From: a virus
IMG/VR virus record: IMGVR_UViG_3300005468_000010
Span: 1-42,967 of that record
Length of the DNA stretch: 42,967 bases
Reading direction: 5' to 3' (one strand)
Part shown: one piece after another, positions 36,749 to 42,967 of the stretch
Position numbering within the stretch: position 1 is the stretch's first letter
Layout: each line of letters starts with the position of its first letter
Translations under genes and position numbers: made by a program
Notes under the pieces: generated by a model
What the model saw: the letters and a program-made list of their open reading frames with translations, nothing else
What the model was told of the DNA's origin: nothing
Databases searched by the model: none

Positions 36749-37750
36749 TTATAGAGCTTGCGGCGACAATCGAGCCAGTGAGTCCACTTTTCGATTGAGA
36801 GCCTTCAAACCAGCAAACAGGAAGCCGTTGTAGTCTACCAAATCCAACATCTTGCCGTCATCAGAGACGATCAGCTTAGGTGATTCCTCCGTGATCGGCC
36901 CGGTATGAAGTCTGGTATCACCTTTGTAGCGCCAGCGATAGATCGGAGTCTTGTCAACCATGTCAAGAATGTCATCGCGGGTTAGAGGTTGAATGCCTTC
37001 CTTGAAGTCACGGCTGGAGAACAAGCCCGCTATGCCTGCACCCAGAGAGCTTATACCACCCCAGATACCGCTTCCGATGCTTGCGAGACCTCCGCCTAAA
37101 GTACTCAATCCACTCATTGCCGACGAGTTACCCAACAAGCTTAATCCACTTCCAATCGCACCGCCCCAGTTGAACGGCTGAGATTGCTGTGTCGTAGTCG
37201 TGCCCCCACCACCAAATGTCGGAGAGCCTGTTTGTAGCCCTTGTGATATCTGAAGCTGTTGAGCCTGCTGACCTGTTACCCAATTAGCCAGGTTAGCGAC
37301 ATTAGCTTCTCGTTGCTGTTCAAGGGGAAGAGCTATCTGCGCTCCATACTTCGCTGCGGTCTCACCAACAGCACCGGATCTACCTAGACCACTCGCTGTT
37401 AATGAGGCCAACGCACCTGGAGCTACGATCTTGTTGTAATAGTCAGTTGCGGCTCCAGTCAGCTTACTCATGTCAGTTAGGCCGAGGAGTGACCCTGCGG
37501 CTGCGGCTGAATACGGAGAAGCATACTTCAGTGACGCATAGGGCTGCTCGGTTGACGCGAGGTTCAAGCCCTGTAGAGCTTGCGGTGATATTGAAGTGTT
37601 TGGAGTGATAGCGCCGGCAATCGGACCCTGTAGAGCCGCCGACCGATAAGGCGCCTGCTCCTGGGCTAACTGAAGCGCCAGATTATTAAGAGCTACCTGC
37701 GAGGGGTCTAACCGCTGCGTCACCTTTGTTTTGCTGGATTTGCCGCCCAT
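36749..37750 (-). CDS. Virion protein with C-terminal S74-type chaperone domain
   Basis: A 333-residue protein. The first ~190 residues are Ala/Gln/Ser-rich and helical. Residues ~190-245 are Gly/Ser-rich and hydrophobic (GGLASIGSGIWGGISSLGAG). The end has SSRDFKEGIQPL, TPIYRWRYKGD, TGPITEE and VDYNGFLFAGLKALNRKV, matching the intramolecular chaperone (Peptidase_S74) domain with the Ser...Lys dyad position. S74 domains usually trimerise fibres and then cleave themselves off; here one is attached to an ejection-like protein. It overlaps the upstream gene by 65 bases; AAAGGA supports the ATG at 37750. Confidence 0.75.
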   Translation of the reverse strand: MGGKSSKTKVTQRLDPSQVALNNLALQLAQEQAPYRSAALQGPIAGAITPNTSISPQALQGLNLASTEQPYASLKYASPYSAAAAGSLLGLTDMSKLTGAATDYYNKIVAPGALASLTASGLGRSGAVGETAAKYGAQIALPLEQQREANVANLANWVTGQQAQQLQISQGLQTGSPTFGGGGTTTTQQSQPFNWGGAIGSGLSLLGNSSAMSGLSTLGGGLASIGSGIWGGISSLGAGIAGLFSSRDFKEGIQPLTRDDILDMVDKTPIYRWRYKGDTRLHTGPITEESPKLIVSDDGKMLDLVDYNGFLFAGLKALNRKVDSLARLSPQAL

Positions 37751-38210
37751 CGTCTATGTTCCTTTCAAAACTGTAGGCCACGATCTTGTACCCGTATTTG
37801 CGTAAGAGTCGAGTGGCAGACTTCTCACTAAACTGCCAAGAGAATGACTCTGTGCGCACCAGAGCACAGTTATTGGACCTAGCCCAATTATCCAGCACTG
37901 AAAGGGATTTGTCAAGAACACCTGGGACTTCTGACTTCCACTGGCCGACGAAACACACTCTCACGCCGTCTATTTCGAGGATCTCCGCGATACAGTGCGC
38001 AACGATGTTGTCTTCGTTGTCCGTGGCAAAAGCCATCATAATAGTAGGGTCTTCAACAGCAAACCGAGCCATAAGACCAGATGTCATGACCTTATACTGC
38101 GGTGAGCGATTCACAAGCTTGAGGAACTGACTGATCCGGTGTCTTAGTTGTGGTAGAAATCGCGCGGTCTCTTCTCGATACATGCTGAAAATGTGAACGT
38201 CATACTTCAT
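37686..38210 (-). CDS. GNAT-fold acetyltransferase-like protein
   Basis: A 174-residue protein: an N-terminal helix pair, then TIMMAFATDNEDNIVAHCIA and RVCFVGQWKSEVPGVLDKSL as the central strands, LDNWARSNNCALVRTESFSW, and KYGYKIVAYSFERNI at the end, the strand-helix order of GNAT acetyltransferases. The acetyl-CoA loop (Q/R-x-x-G-x-G/A) is not obvious, so activity is uncertain. It has ATGA overlap with the beta-hydroxylase gene. Such domains are common beside phage capsid and ejection genes with unknown substrates. Confidence 0.6.
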   Translation of the reverse strand: MKYDVHIFSMYREETARFLPQLRHRISQFLKLVNRSPQYKVMTSGLMARFAVEDPTIMMAFATDNEDNIVAHCIAEILEIDGVRVCFVGQWKSEVPGVLDKSLSVLDNWARSNNCALVRTESFSWQFSEKSATRLLRKYGYKIVAYSFERNIDDGRQIQQNKGDAAVRPLAGSS

Positions 38211-38707
38211 GGCCGAGCCTGCCGCTTGAAGTCACAGACTAGGAGGTATCTATCGTGTTGAGTATGGTTCCAAGCTTGATGATGGAGTCTGTCGTTGAAT
38301 ATCCACGCCTTTCCCTCTTCCCACTCACGTATCTCGTCACGCACCTTGAAGGCTACGTCACCTGGAGGCACTACCAGTGGTAGATGAATGCGTAGGATCG
38401 CCCCAATCAGACCACGGTGAGGGAAGATCTCCGCGCCGGGCTTCAATAGCGTGAATCCAGCAGCGCCATGATTAGGCACATACTTCTTGATGATCTTAGC
38501 TGTAAGAGGAGCAGCGTGTTTGTACTCATCACGCCCAAACGGATAGTCGTAGATCCCATACACGTGCCAGAGACCATTGTGATATTCAGTCTCAGGCCAC
38601 GGCTGGAACTCACTGACCACTGACTGACACTCTTCACGAATAACGTCTGTGTAGTCCTCAAGATCTTGTAGCCAGGGAAACTCTTCTTTGCCCATGAAGT
38701 TCTTCAT
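38207..38707 (-). CDS. Aspartyl/asparaginyl beta-hydroxylase (2OG-Fe(II) oxygenase)
   Basis: A 166-residue protein with the compact Asp/Asn hydroxylase domain. Fe ligands are His97 (EIFPHRG) and His143 (LHHQAWN); 2-oxoglutarate-binding Arg is Arg153 (HDRYLLVCDF), with Arg106 in LRIHLPL and the REWEEGKAWIFND block between. Spacing His97-His143 (46) and His143-Arg153 (10) equals human AspH His679-His725-Arg735 as I recall it. Known reaction: hydroxylation of Asp/Asn side chains, or related small-molecule and lipid hydroxylations in bacteria. Its place among virion genes suggests a virion or host protein substrate, which is inference. Confidence 0.85.
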   Translation of the reverse strand: MKNFMGKEEFPWLQDLEDYTDVIREECQSVVSEFQPWPETEYHNGLWHVYGIYDYPFGRDEYKHAAPLTAKIIKKYVPNHGAAGFTLLKPGAEIFPHRGLIGAILRIHLPLVVPPGDVAFKVRDEIREWEEGKAWIFNDRLHHQAWNHTQHDRYLLVCDFKRQARP

Positions 38708-38853
38708 CCGTCGTCTCTCCCAAGTGCAAGCTCGATAGCATCAATAATCTGTTGTGTGAGAGGACTTCTCACATCATGATGCTCCTGATAGTGTTTAAGG
38801 AGCTTCTCTGCCGTCTCACGCTGGATCTCAATGCTGATTAAGTGTCTACTCAT
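38704..38853 (-). CDS. 49-residue ribbon-helix-helix-like protein
   Basis: The ATG at 38853 gives MSRHLISIEIQRETAEKLLK followed by HYQEHHDVRSPLTQQIIDAI and ELALGRDDG: an N-terminal strand plus two helices, the shape of a small ribbon-helix-helix DNA-binding protein. ATGA overlap with the hydroxylase gene supports translation. A regulatory role is possible but unproven. Confidence 0.55.
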   Translation of the reverse strand: MSRHLISIEIQRETAEKLLKHYQEHHDVRSPLTQQIIDAIELALGRDDG

Positions 38854-38897
38854 AAGTGCCTCGCGTAGGTTTTACGGCTTATTAATCCAGAAGTGTC

Positions 38898-39341
38898 TCA
38901 TTCAGCAAGCTCTTTTGTGAGGACGTATCTCGCCACATCAAAGTCATACTTCTTCTGCCACTTAGGATCGAGACGCTTAGAGATAAGTGTGATCCTCTTG
39001 GCACCGAGAGACTTGGCCCACTCTTCGATACGCTCAATCATCTCAGCAATGGCGTCATTGGAGGTCGGCTCATCGAGTCGCGGCTGGATCATAATGACCT
39101 CAGAGCCATTCGTACCAGCAGCAGCGTAACCTTTGACCTTGCCGGCAGGTGTCACAGCAGCGAGAAGTATCGCACCCTTATCACCAGCATGTAGGCGGGT
39201 CATGAACTCTACAACGGTGTTAGAGCCATCACCAAAAGCCTCAACTGCCTCAAGAAGCCGCTGGATCAGCGCTGGCACCAACATGCCATAGACCTTATGA
39301 TAAGGATCTACGACGACAACGGAGACCTTCTCTGCGCTCAT
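38898..39341 (-). CDS. GNAT-fold acetyltransferase-like protein (second)
   Basis: A 147-residue protein with VEFMTRLHAGDKGAILLAAV, KVKGYAAAGTNGSEVIMIQP, a helix DAIAEMIERIEEWAKSLGAK, and RITLISKRLDPKWQKKYDF, the core strand-helix pattern of GNAT proteins. The pyrophosphate loop is again degenerate. It resembles the 37686-38210 product in size and plan, so the hydroxylase is bracketed by two such genes. ATGA overlap with its upstream gene. Confidence 0.6.
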   Translation of the reverse strand: MSAEKVSVVVVDPYHKVYGMLVPALIQRLLEAVEAFGDGSNTVVEFMTRLHAGDKGAILLAAVTPAGKVKGYAAAGTNGSEVIMIQPRLDEPTSNDAIAEMIERIEEWAKSLGAKRITLISKRLDPKWQKKYDFDVARYVLTKELAE

Positions 39342-39727
39342 AGACTCACATCAGGAGGAAGATCACGACCAGCAGCTTCTTCCTTGAGACGAGCAATCTC
39401 AGCCTCGCGCTCAAGTTTGTCCTGCTCCAGAACTGAGTCAACAGCCGGCCCTGGCTTACGACCGTGGAGAATATCCCAGATCTCTGCTACCAACATAGCA
39501 GCTTCCGGTGATACCGCAGCGAGTTTCCGCTGGTAGTATCCAGCCGCCATCACACGCTTGTTAACCTCGAATGTGCGCTCGTCTGCCAACGCAAAGAACT
39601 TGTCAAGGAGTTTGCGCAGAGTCATCCCCTTATCAAGCAGGTCGTAGTCTCGCTTTTCCAGCGTGATCTCCTGACTGATCTGCTCGCCATCAGCCGAGAC
39701 CTTGTGAATCACTATTTTGTTAGCCAT
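39338..39727 (-). CDS. Helical protein downstream of capsid, 129 residues
   Basis: MANKIVIHKVSADGEQISQE is a short strand region, followed by KRDYDLLDKGMTLRKLLDKF and long charged helices ending EREAEIARLKEEAAGRDLPP. It may be a head-completion or assembly factor, but no family is recognised. A GGGGG ribosome site precedes the ATG. Confidence 0.65.
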   Translation of the reverse strand: MANKIVIHKVSADGEQISQEITLEKRDYDLLDKGMTLRKLLDKFFALADERTFEVNKRVMAAGYYQRKLAAVSPEAAMLVAEIWDILHGRKPGPAVDSVLEQDKLEREAEIARLKEEAAGRDLPPDVSL

Positions 39728-39737
39728 GAAAACCCCC

Positions 39738-40139
39738 TTATCCTTTGAACGTCATTGCTATACTAGAGTCTTGGTCGAGAGTAGTGTCGAATGTTTCGAC
39801 CGGAACTTGATGGGTGCTGTGTGCACTCTGATTGCCTATTGTGCGAGGAGGGCCAACAATAACTCCCTTAGTGCCATAGAAAGCCGTGTCTGCCTCACGC
39901 TGCTTCTCTTCCTCAAACTGAAACTCACGAGCGAGAGTAGCTGAGACCACGACCTTACCGGGTCCATAGGTTTGACCCAGACGATAATGCGGCATGTGCA
40001 GGAAAACGGTGGTAGCTCGGTTCTGCTGTAGACGGGCTTTGGAGGCTTGTCGCTGTTCGGGAGTGAGCGTCTTGCGGCCAGGACGCGCTATGACACGCTT
40101 TTTGGTCTTCGGATCGACTTTGTACTTTTTTTGGGCCAT
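39738..40139 (-). CDS. Basic N-terminus protein downstream of capsid, 133 residues
   Basis: MAQKKYKVDPKTKKRVIARP is a Lys/Arg-rich opening, followed by RKTLTPEQRQASKARLQQNR (helix) and a beta-type second half (YRLGQTYGPGKVVVSATLAR, FYGTKGVIVGPPRTIGN). Position just after the capsid gene suggests a minor head protein. The 94-base gap upstream contains a possible RNA structure. Family unknown. Confidence 0.65.
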   Translation of the reverse strand: MAQKKYKVDPKTKKRVIARPGRKTLTPEQRQASKARLQQNRATTVFLHMPHYRLGQTYGPGKVVVSATLAREFQFEEEKQREADTAFYGTKGVIVGPPRTIGNQSAHSTHQVPVETFDTTLDQDSSIAMTFKG

Positions 40140-40160
40140 TGGAGTCCTATAATACTAAAG

Positions 40161-40233
40161 GGTGTGCCTTGAGGTGCGTCAAGTGTGGATACTGCAATCG
40201 TCGAGATGGGTCCGACGACTGTGTATGCACACC
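40161..40233 (-). ncRNA. Possible structured RNA immediately after the capsid stop
   Basis: In the transcript, GGTGTGC (40233-40227) pairs with GCACACC (40167-40161). Between them lie hairpins TCGTCG/CGACGA (40218-40198) and CTTGA/TCAAG (40183-40168). All arms are perfect. The outer arm begins at the base after the capsid TAA. It could be an RNase processing or mRNA-stabilising element; there is no T-run for a classical terminator. Confidence 0.4.
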
Positions 40234-41526
40234 TTAGCTCGGCAATTGAGCAGAGAAGGCGCTGGCGCTTTCGATACGTGCGAAGAAGTTGTTATCAATG
40301 ATAAAACTCTTCCACATGATCTTGGTGCCGACCTTCCGACCTTGTGCGAGAGGATTGGAGAAAGACGCGCCCGGAGGAGTAATATAGGACTCAAGGGACA
40401 TGCCGTTAAGTTCTACGCGACCGAACGAATCCAAACCAAACACCCAAGCAACGAAGACTTCCCGCTGGTTAGCAGGAGCCGAAGGAGGAGTTGCAAGTGT
40501 TGCCGCTGCGTAAATCGCCGCGCTAATAGCGTTAACAGAGCTAGCCGCTACACGTGAATAGAGCTTCTTAAAGTTCAAACCAGAGGTATCCGACAGATAA
40601 ATGTCGTACACATAGTTCGTACTCGTAGGAGCAGTCACGTTGAAAAGACCATCAGCATCAGACACCGTATGGGTCTGACTGATTTTCCTCTCAAAGTTCG
40701 TGGTGATATCACGAGCCACTACCACAAGCAGACTACCATCGAGAGCACCACCAGCACCAACTTCACTGGTCTGAGCTTTCTCTAAGGTAGCAGCCGTAGT
40801 ATCAGGCGCGGGAACACCCTTGAAGATAGGCAGAAAGTTTCCTCTCGCCCATCGAACTCCCATCCAGATCCCGATCTCACCAAATTGCAAAGCACGGACA
40901 TTGGCAAAGTTACTCGCGTCTTTGAAGGTTTGATCCGCAGACAGTACATCACCCTCCTGTTGAGGAGACATGACACCGCCAAACAAACCACCTTCTTGCT
41001 CACCGGCTCCAAGGTTTCTCAGAGCAACGGTAGACTTCAACACGGTAGCCGTATCCATCTTATCAGATGCGCCAATCGTGGGCCGCGAGGTTGCGCTGCC
41101 GGGAAAGTAGACCTGAGTACCAGACAAAAGCACGTTAGCCATTTCACGTTCCAGAACCTCAGCGATAGCCAAGCTGGTACGATCAATAGCGATTTGCAAT
41201 GCTGGATGGACAGTCGTGATCAGAGCCACGTCTGTCAACAGGACCACGATACCCCACTGCTCAACAGTCACGTCTACGTTTTCAGTCGCTAAAGCCACTG
41301 CATCGGGAGGCGTTCCTTCAGTGAGGGTCGAGAACGGCAAGTTAAGCCTCTTATATCGAACCACACGGAGGGTCTTACTCATCCGCTGCGGGAGCGTATG
41401 CAACTTTGCGTACTTACCAATTCGCAGATTACGCTCGGAAAGACGAAACATCTCACGAGCGATATATACGTTCGGTGCGTCGTTGGACAAGGTACTAAAG
41501 GTTGTTGCTACATCAGCCGTAAAAAT
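40234..41526 (-). CDS. Major capsid protein, irregular start
   Basis: About 420-430 residues. Recognised capsid signature: NVYIAREMFRLSERNLR, LHTLPQRMSKTLRVVRYKRL, TEGTPPDAVALATENVDVTV, EQWGIVVLLTDVALIT, FGEIGIWMGVRWARGNFLPI and the C-terminal NPLAQGRKVGTKIMWKSFII, the order seen in HK97-fold capsids of environmental podoviruses. An inserted domain (residues ~255-340) is a small beta unit. The first ordinary start is TTG at 41490, but FTADVATTFSTLSNDAP upstream of it is conserved-looking coding sequence. That points to ATT at 41526, or ATG at 41533 one base out of frame across a T5 run. Frame-wise it follows a TGA at 41542. Confidence 0.9.
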   Translation of the reverse strand: MFTADVATTFSTLSNDAPNVYIAREMFRLSERNLRIGKYAKLHTLPQRMSKTLRVVRYKRLNLPFSTLTEGTPPDAVALATENVDVTVEQWGIVVLLTDVALITTVHPALQIAIDRTSLAIAEVLEREMANVLLSGTQVYFPGSATSRPTIGASDKMDTATVLKSTVALRNLGAGEQEGGLFGGVMSPQQEGDVLSADQTFKDASNFANVRALQFGEIGIWMGVRWARGNFLPIFKGVPAPDTTAATLEKAQTSEVGAGGALDGSLLVVVARDITTNFERKISQTHTVSDADGLFNVTAPTSTNYVYDIYLSDTSGLNFKKLYSRVAASSVNAISAAIYAAATLATPPSAPANQREVFVAWVFGLDSFGRVELNGMSLESYITPPGASFSNPLAQGRKVGTKIMWKSFIIDNNFFARIESASAFSAQLPS

Positions 41527-41541
41527 ACACCATCTTTCTAG

Positions 41542-41628
41542 TCAGGGTAAGGTCGTCGCCTGGTATAACACAATCGCGCTATGACCAAGCGGTTGAACAA
41601 GTTTCCCATCATCGGCTGAGACCTTCAT
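41542..41628 (-). CDS. 28-residue leader peptide in frame with the capsid
   Basis: ATG at 41628 encodes MKVSADDGKLVQPLGHSAIV then LYQATTLP and ends at TGA followed by CTA. The capsid frame continues directly after this TGA. It could be a translated leader, part of a damaged capsid N-terminus or a chance frame. There is no strong ribosome site. Confidence 0.35.
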   Translation of the reverse strand: MKVSADDGKLVQPLGHSAIVLYQATTLP

Positions 41629-41640
41629 AACCGATATCAC

Positions 41641-42042
41641 TCATTCAACAACACTGTTAGACGGTTTGTTCGACTGACAAGATCGAGGCCGTCCAATGAT
41701 TCGTTTATCTCTTTTCCAGGCGAGTATAGCTATCTTGGCTTGCTCGCGCTTTTGCGTACTTAACCAATTCCACAACAAGGCTATCACAGCTTGAGCCTTA
41801 TGTCCACTGGTCTTGTAGACATAGTGAGGTTTACGTCTTGGTTGCTTACTTTTAATGGGACCATAAACCTTGCCTAACTCGCCAGTAGCTTTGTCGAATC
41901 TATCTAGTTGCTCTCGCTCAACTTGAGAGATCCCCACTCTTACTGAAGGAGCCCCTTTCTTCTGCTTGTTAATCCAAGTGCTTCCTTCGCCGTTGAAGAA
42001 GCCTGCTGAGCAAGCCAACTCTTCACGGTTGATTTCAATCAA
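41641..42042 (-). CDS. Free-standing LAGLIDADG-type homing endonuclease (HEG 3)
   Basis: A 133-residue basic protein. The helix ELACSAGFFNGEGSTWINKQ (8-27) carries the LAGLIDADG-type acidic motif. It is followed by RVGISQVEREQLDRFDKATG, GKVYGPIKSKQPRRKPHYVY and a helix ending LSTQKREQAKIAI, the same plan as HEGs 1 and 2. The start is TTG at 42042, which overlaps the scaffold stop (TTGA). It separates the scaffold and capsid genes, a pair that is usually adjacent. Confidence 0.8.
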   Translation of the reverse strand: MIEINREELACSAGFFNGEGSTWINKQKKGAPSVRVGISQVEREQLDRFDKATGELGKVYGPIKSKQPRRKPHYVYKTSGHKAQAVIALLWNWLSTQKREQAKIAILAWKRDKRIIGRPRSCQSNKPSNSVVE

Positions 42043-42599
42043 AAGGCCACGTCTTTCAAGCCGCCTTTAAGCTCCTCATCGGAAGCGTCAAAAGCCTGCT
42101 TGCGCTCGCCGCCCTGTGGACGGACACCGCCGTCAACGGTGGTGAACTCCTTGGCCGCTTCTAGTTTCTTCTTATCAGCCTCGACACGCTTCTGGAAGAA
42201 CTTGTCTTCGTTCTTTCCTTTGTACCATTCCCAGATGGTTTGGTGCGTCAGAGGTGTTCCGTTCTGAATCATCGTGTTAAAGGCGCCTTCTACCTCGGCC
42301 TGATGCTCCACGGCTTCAGGGTGAGTGGCGTAGAAGATTGAGGCGTCATAGGCCGCGTTCGCCTTCGTGTCGATGTTCTTCAGTCGAGGGTTGATAATCG
42401 GGTCGATGATTGGAGCCAGTGGGTTCTCAACCGCCGTTGGTCGAGCAGAGACTTCAGCCTCTCGCTGTCTCTGCGACTCCATTGCTCGCGCCAGACCCTC
42501 ATCAATCGCAGTCTGCAACTGTGCAGGATCTATCGCGGGAGCCGGTCCTTTGTCCTCGCCGGTTTTAGCATCCACATTTGGTTTGTCGTTCTCAGGCAT
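42039..42599 (-). CDS. Scaffold-like protein
   Basis: A 186-residue, highly charged protein with an acidic disordered start (MPENDKPNVDAKTGEDKGPA), a helical body (ARAMESQRQREAEVSARP; KRVEADKKKLEAAKEFTTVD) and a C-terminal end DASDEELKGGLKDVAF. Size, charge and position just upstream of the capsid are those of capsid scaffolding proteins. A consensus AGGAGG lies 8 bases before the ATG. No protease domain was seen. Confidence 0.7.
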   Translation of the reverse strand: MPENDKPNVDAKTGEDKGPAPAIDPAQLQTAIDEGLARAMESQRQREAEVSARPTAVENPLAPIIDPIINPRLKNIDTKANAAYDASIFYATHPEAVEHQAEVEGAFNTMIQNGTPLTHQTIWEWYKGKNEDKFFQKRVEADKKKLEAAKEFTTVDGGVRPQGGERKQAFDASDEELKGGLKDVAF

Positions 42600-42636
42600 A
42601 TAACTAACCTCCTTTAAGGTTTGGGTTGATAATACA

Positions 42637-42813
42637 TTACCGTCTGCGTCTACGCAAGATGTTCACATAAGGGAAAATCGCTGTGACAACTGTGCTTGGA
42701 ATGCCAATACCCAAAACAAACATTGATGAACCAAATCCTGATGGAGGGGTTGAGGCTGTTCCCGCCGACAAACCAAGCATCCACATTGGCGATAAAGGTC
42801 CGATTGTTGGCAT
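42637..42813 (-). CDS. 58-residue membrane protein, unknown
   Basis: The ATG at 42813 follows the tail gene's TAA by one base. The product MPTIGPLSPMWMLGLSAGTA continues STPPSGFGSSMFVLGIGIPS and TVVTAIFPYVNILRRRRR: one hydrophobic segment and an Arg-rich end, resembling a small tail-anchored protein or holin. It sits between the fibre-like and scaffold genes. Function unknown. Confidence 0.5.
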   Translation of the reverse strand: MPTIGPLSPMWMLGLSAGTASTPPSGFGSSMFVLGIGIPSTVVTAIFPYVNILRRRRR

Positions 42814-42814
42814 A

Positions 42815-42967
42815 TTACACCGGAGTATTACAGGTTACGGGCGACGCACCTGCCGTAGTTGCTAAGGACGAAGTGTGATCCAGGGTTGCGTCATCTTCCT
42901 TAAACACTGACAGCGTACTACCAGTTATGCACCACTTGTTTCTTAGGAATCTCAAAGCCTGCCGAAC
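42815..42967 (-). CDS. Tail fibre-like protein, C-terminal end (joined to 1-1111)
   Basis: This is the in-frame continuation of the gene that starts at 1111. It reads through the terminal repeat as RQALRFLRNKWCITGSTLSV then FKEDDATLDHTSSLATTAGA and ends SPVTCNTPV with TAA at 42815. KEDDATLDHTS is a common ending of phage fibre-type proteins. It is only a fragment here because the circle was opened inside the gene. Confidence 0.85.
   Translation of the reverse strand, partial: VRQALRFLRNKWCITGSTLSVFKEDDATLDHTSSLATTAGASPVTCNTPV
42928..42967. repeat. Terminal direct repeat, right copy
   Basis: Identical to bases 1-40. One copy should be removed when the map is closed, giving 42,927 unique bases. 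Confidence 0.95.

Noticed and set aside
41542-41544. UGA as a sense codon (alternative genetic code) joining the leader frame to the capsid
   Set aside because: UGA is used as a functional stop in many ATGA overlaps across the genome, so a global recoding is excluded; local read-through remains only a possibility.
1-42967. Lysogeny genes (integrase, CI-like repressor) and tRNA genes
   Set aside because: I looked for integrase signatures and tRNA-like clover-leaf segments by eye and saw none. Small HTH or RHH candidates alone do not support lysogeny.

Overview
The window is a complete bacteriophage genome. Its first 40 bases (1-40) are repeated exactly as its last 40 (42928-42967), and one tail gene reads straight through the join (1111 to 1, continuing 42927 to 42815). 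The molecule is therefore a circular map of about 42,927 bp, either a circular or a terminally redundant/permuted genome. Virion genes (large terminase, portal, scaffold, capsid, three large internal/ejection-type proteins, a nozzle-like and an adaptor-like protein, a beta-helix spike, and no tape measure or sheath) point to a short-tailed (podovirus-like) phage. A lipoprotein signal, a Sec signal peptide and two textbook sigma-54 promoters suggest a Gram-negative host. I cannot name the phage or host from sequence alone. No integrase, tRNA or CRISPR array was seen.

Layout. One 580-bp intergenic control region (12513-13092) separates two divergent arms. The rightward arm (13093-30855, + strand) carries small early proteins, a helix-hairpin-helix DNA glycosylase-like protein, a cysteine-dioxygenase-like cupin, a Cas4/RecB-like Fe-S nuclease, a Sak4-like ATPase, a putative ssDNA-binding protein, a UDG-exonuclease protein and a separate family A polymerase domain, an endolysin, a metallophosphoesterase, a dNTP diphosphohydrolase-like protein and, at its end, the adaptor. 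It is interrupted by a short leftward island (18930-20094) encoding a RepA-like ATPase with its own promoter. The leftward arm (12512 down to 1, then 42967 down to 30852) carries a lipoprotein, terminase, portal, many small virion proteins, spike and tail fibre proteins, scaffold, capsid, an Asp/Asn beta-hydroxylase flanked by GNAT-like genes, ejection proteins, the nozzle and a C1q-domain fibre. The arms converge at 30852-30855, where both stop codons share one CTAG.

Points of most interest: (1) two perfect -24/-12 sigma-54 elements bracket a cluster of TGTAC repeats and a 22-bp palindrome in the only large intergenic space. (2) The family A DNA polymerase is split at the thumb tip, with a 52-residue CxxC protein encoded between the halves. 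(3) Three free-standing LAGLIDADG-type homing endonuclease genes sit among virion genes. The one at 33445-33816 interrupts the nozzle gene after codon 6 and is followed by a second, synonymously recoded copy of those codons whose start has become ATC. (4) The capsid gene has no ordinary start codon in frame. (5) The phage carries a cysteine-dioxygenase-like cupin and a beta-hydroxylase with the complete active-site spacing.

Genes are tightly packed with ATGA and TAATG overlaps, and these were used to choose many starts. Most small proteins have no function I can recognise and are described as such.
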